Shown here in pieces: positions 22,628 through 23,800 of a stretch of DNA of 23,800 nt. The notes beneath the pieces were generated by a model that had not been told where the DNA came from, did not search any database, and saw only the letters and a list, made by a program, of their open reading frames with translations. Origin of the DNA: Omnitrophica bacterium RIFCSPLOWO2_01_FULL_45_10 (lineage in GTDB: Bacteria; Omnitrophota; Gorgyraeia; 2-01-FULL-45-10). The stretch is taken from NCBI GenBank assembly GCA_001804165.1, contig MHFL01000031.1:6757-30556 (forward strand). The letters run 5' to 3'. Positions within the stretch are counted from its first letter, which is position 1. Each line of letters begins with the position of its first letter. Made by a program: the position numbers and the translations under genes.

Positions 22628-23461
22628 ATGAGATTTATATTTTTAATAAGTATTATAGTATCTCTTTTTGTAGGCATTACTTTTGGGGCCGATTATTCCA
22701 GTGATATCATACAATGGATTTCTGTATTGCCACCCAAGGCTGAAAGTGATGAAGGCTATTCAGCAAATTGGTCGAATCATGAATGGCAAGTCTACTTGGA
22801 TGGGGGAACTGTGCATGCCAAGCTCTATGATCCCAATGGACGGATAGGCGAAAATCCTGATTTTGAAATTCCTCAATCCAAAACAACGCGGGGGAGAGAA
22901 TGTACTATTAAGGTTACAGATGGTTGGCTAATAGGTTTTAATGCCGGAGAATTGGGTGGGAGTTTATGGTGGTTTTCGAACAATGGGAAAGAAAGTTATA
23001 AAATTTCGGATGATCAAATTAGAGGCTATATCCAAAAAGATGATGGGCTGTTTGCTATAGAAGGATTAGCTCATTTAGGGATTTCGGAAGGTAAAGTTAT
23101 AAAAATTATTGAGAATGATAAAACGGGTAAATATGAATCGGTAATATACTCAACTCTGCCTGAAGCTCCTGACGCTGTCACATTAGATAATGACGGTTCA
23201 ATGATTATAGCTACCACTGCAAGTCTGATTAAAATCGCGTCAGATGGCAAAATCAAGAAGCTAGTGGAAGGTGCGTTTTGGAGCGGCCTTTATGCAAATT
23301 CGATCGTTATTGATTCTCAACGCAATGCCTATATAGGTATGCGGCAAGGCATTGCCAAGCTCTCTTTAGCCGAAGCTACACCAAAAATAGAATGGCTGAT
23401 TCCAAACAACTCTTTTTTGAACGAAGAAATGGAAAGTTATAAAAAGAGACGAGGATACTAA
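22628..23461 (+). CDS. Secreted protein, possible beta-propeller, function unknown
   Basis: A 277-residue protein with a signal peptide (MRFIFLISIIVSLFVGITFG, cleavage before ADYSS). I do not recognise the family. The mature part has repeating short strands resembling NHL/lyase-type propeller blades: PDAVTLDNDGSMIIATTASLIKIASDGKIKKLVEG and YANSIVIDSQRNAYIGMRQGIAKLSL, each with a D-x-x-G/N-x-x-Y/I-I-x-T/G turn. It would be periplasmic or exported. AGGAGG (22617-22622) lies 5 nt before ATG 22628, which is preferred over GTG 22625. It is 50 bp downstream of the ATPase with no terminator between, so they may be cotranscribed. Codons are A/T-rich, unlike the core genes. Confidence 0.65.
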   Translation: MRFIFLISIIVSLFVGITFGADYSSDIIQWISVLPPKAESDEGYSANWSNHEWQVYLDGGTVHAKLYDPNGRIGENPDFEIPQSKTTRGRECTIKVTDGWLIGFNAGELGGSLWWFSNNGKESYKISDDQIRGYIQKDDGLFAIEGLAHLGISEGKVIKIIENDKTGKYESVIYSTLPEAPDAVTLDNDGSMIIATTASLIKIASDGKIKKLVEGAFWSGLYANSIVIDSQRNAYIGMRQGIAKLSLAEATPKIEWLIPNNSFLNEEMESYKKRRGY

Positions 23462-23800
23462 TTGAAGCCGATGAATGCACGTGATGTTTTCGGTTTTTTT
23501 GAACCGAAAGTTATGATAAGTAGAGACGCAATAATTTCTATAAGTATATGAGCGATAAAGAGAAGAGTAAAAATAAGGTTTTTCTCCGGACTTTCGGCTG
23601 ACCCTTGGTTTGTTCTCTACAAGTTGTCTAAACTGTTCTTTTTCACGGCTTTTCAGGTTGAGTTGGCGGCAATGTAAGTGGTAGTGCGAAGCCTCCCCGA
23701 AGGGGAATGCACCGCCCGCTTGGGCGGGCTTGGTTGGTGGTGTATGCACCGTTCAGCCTCGCTGTCGTTCGGCTTCACTGCATCGCTCGCTAGGCCGCTC
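23462..23800. other. Repeat-rich right edge without a recognisable gene
   Basis: A stem-loop at 23488-23509 (TTTCGGTT with AACCGAAA, T-rich loop) follows the last gene but has no T-run after it. From about 23684 to 23780 several hairpins cluster: TCCCC/GGGGA (23694-23706), CCGCCC/GGGCGG (23712-23727), and an outer pair GAAGCC (23688-23693) with GGCTTC (23771-23776). TGCACC occurs twice (23708-23713, 23744-23749). No frame here looks like a real protein. The element is cut by the window edge. Confidence 0.5.

Noticed and set aside
23685..23700. GTGCGAAG resembling the GUGYG 5' end of a group II intron
   Set aside because: Only five bases match, and there is no domain V, no boundary and no reverse transcriptase in the window.
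23366..23749. A 127-codon open frame on the minus strand at the right edge
   Set aside because: It runs antisense over the end of the exported-protein gene, its first part translates the hairpin cluster, and its composition (many Tyr, Phe, His, Cys, Ser) is not protein-like. No family is recognised.
1..23800. CRISPR array, tRNA, rRNA, transposase or integrase
   Set aside because: I looked for regularly spaced direct repeats, T-loop GTTCRA patterns with acceptor stems and recombinase motifs, and found none convincing.

Overview
The window reads as a chromosomal stretch of a Gram-negative (diderm) bacterium. It carries outer-membrane and lipoprotein machinery (BamD-like, LptE, Lnt, a beta-barrel protein) beside core information-processing genes. 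Gene style, the ferredoxin-linked 2-oxoacid oxidoreductase and interspersed palindromic repeats that read through in frame are compatible with an uncultured candidate phylum such as Omnitrophota. That assignment is an inference from overall impression, not a measured placement.

Layout: 1-289 is the tail of a gene cut by the left edge, with an in-frame TAG. 461-987 is a RelB-like/RelE toxin-antitoxin pair with its own promoter, followed 10 bp later by comEC (998-3493). 3511-4039 is a promoter, a long dyad-rich leader and a PilZ-domain gene. 4083-6590 is a promoter and bamD-like, lptE and holA, the last two overlapping. rpsT (minus strand) converges on holA and diverges from a seven-gene plus-strand run: murJ, uvrC, ogt-like, prfB (with programmed +1 frameshift), secA, lnt and a GT87-type glycosyltransferase (6931-17009), in which most junctions overlap. 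17006-17951 is a separate transcription unit for an outer-membrane beta-barrel, with a strong promoter and intrinsic terminator. 18016-20740 is a ferredoxin plus a two-gene 2-oxoacid:ferredoxin oxidoreductase. From 20741 to the right edge the content looks accessory: a small GIY-YIG protein, a palindrome-packed intergenic region, an AAA_14/DUF4143 ATPase with an operator-like palindrome over its promoter, a secreted protein of unknown function, and a repeat-rich edge.

Functionally the middle of the window is envelope biogenesis (LptE for LPS delivery, BamD-like for outer-membrane protein assembly, MurJ for lipid II flipping, SecA for export, Lnt for lipoprotein acylation) mixed with replication, repair and translation genes. 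The oxidoreductase set is a complete small metabolic module linking 2-oxoacids, CoA and ferredoxin.

I do not see a CRISPR array, transposase, integrase, tRNA or rRNA, nor a clear novel multi-gene system. The most distinctive signals are non-coding: three different repeat types sitting in frame in loops of three membrane proteins (comEC, lnt, GT87); a 62-bp two-unit dyad with complementary hairpin loops in the PilZ leader; and a run of four stem-loops followed by a promoter-overlapping operator before the AAA ATPase. A UvrC lacking the segment between its UVR motif and RNase H-like domain, and a possibly leaderless bamD-like gene, are also worth checking.
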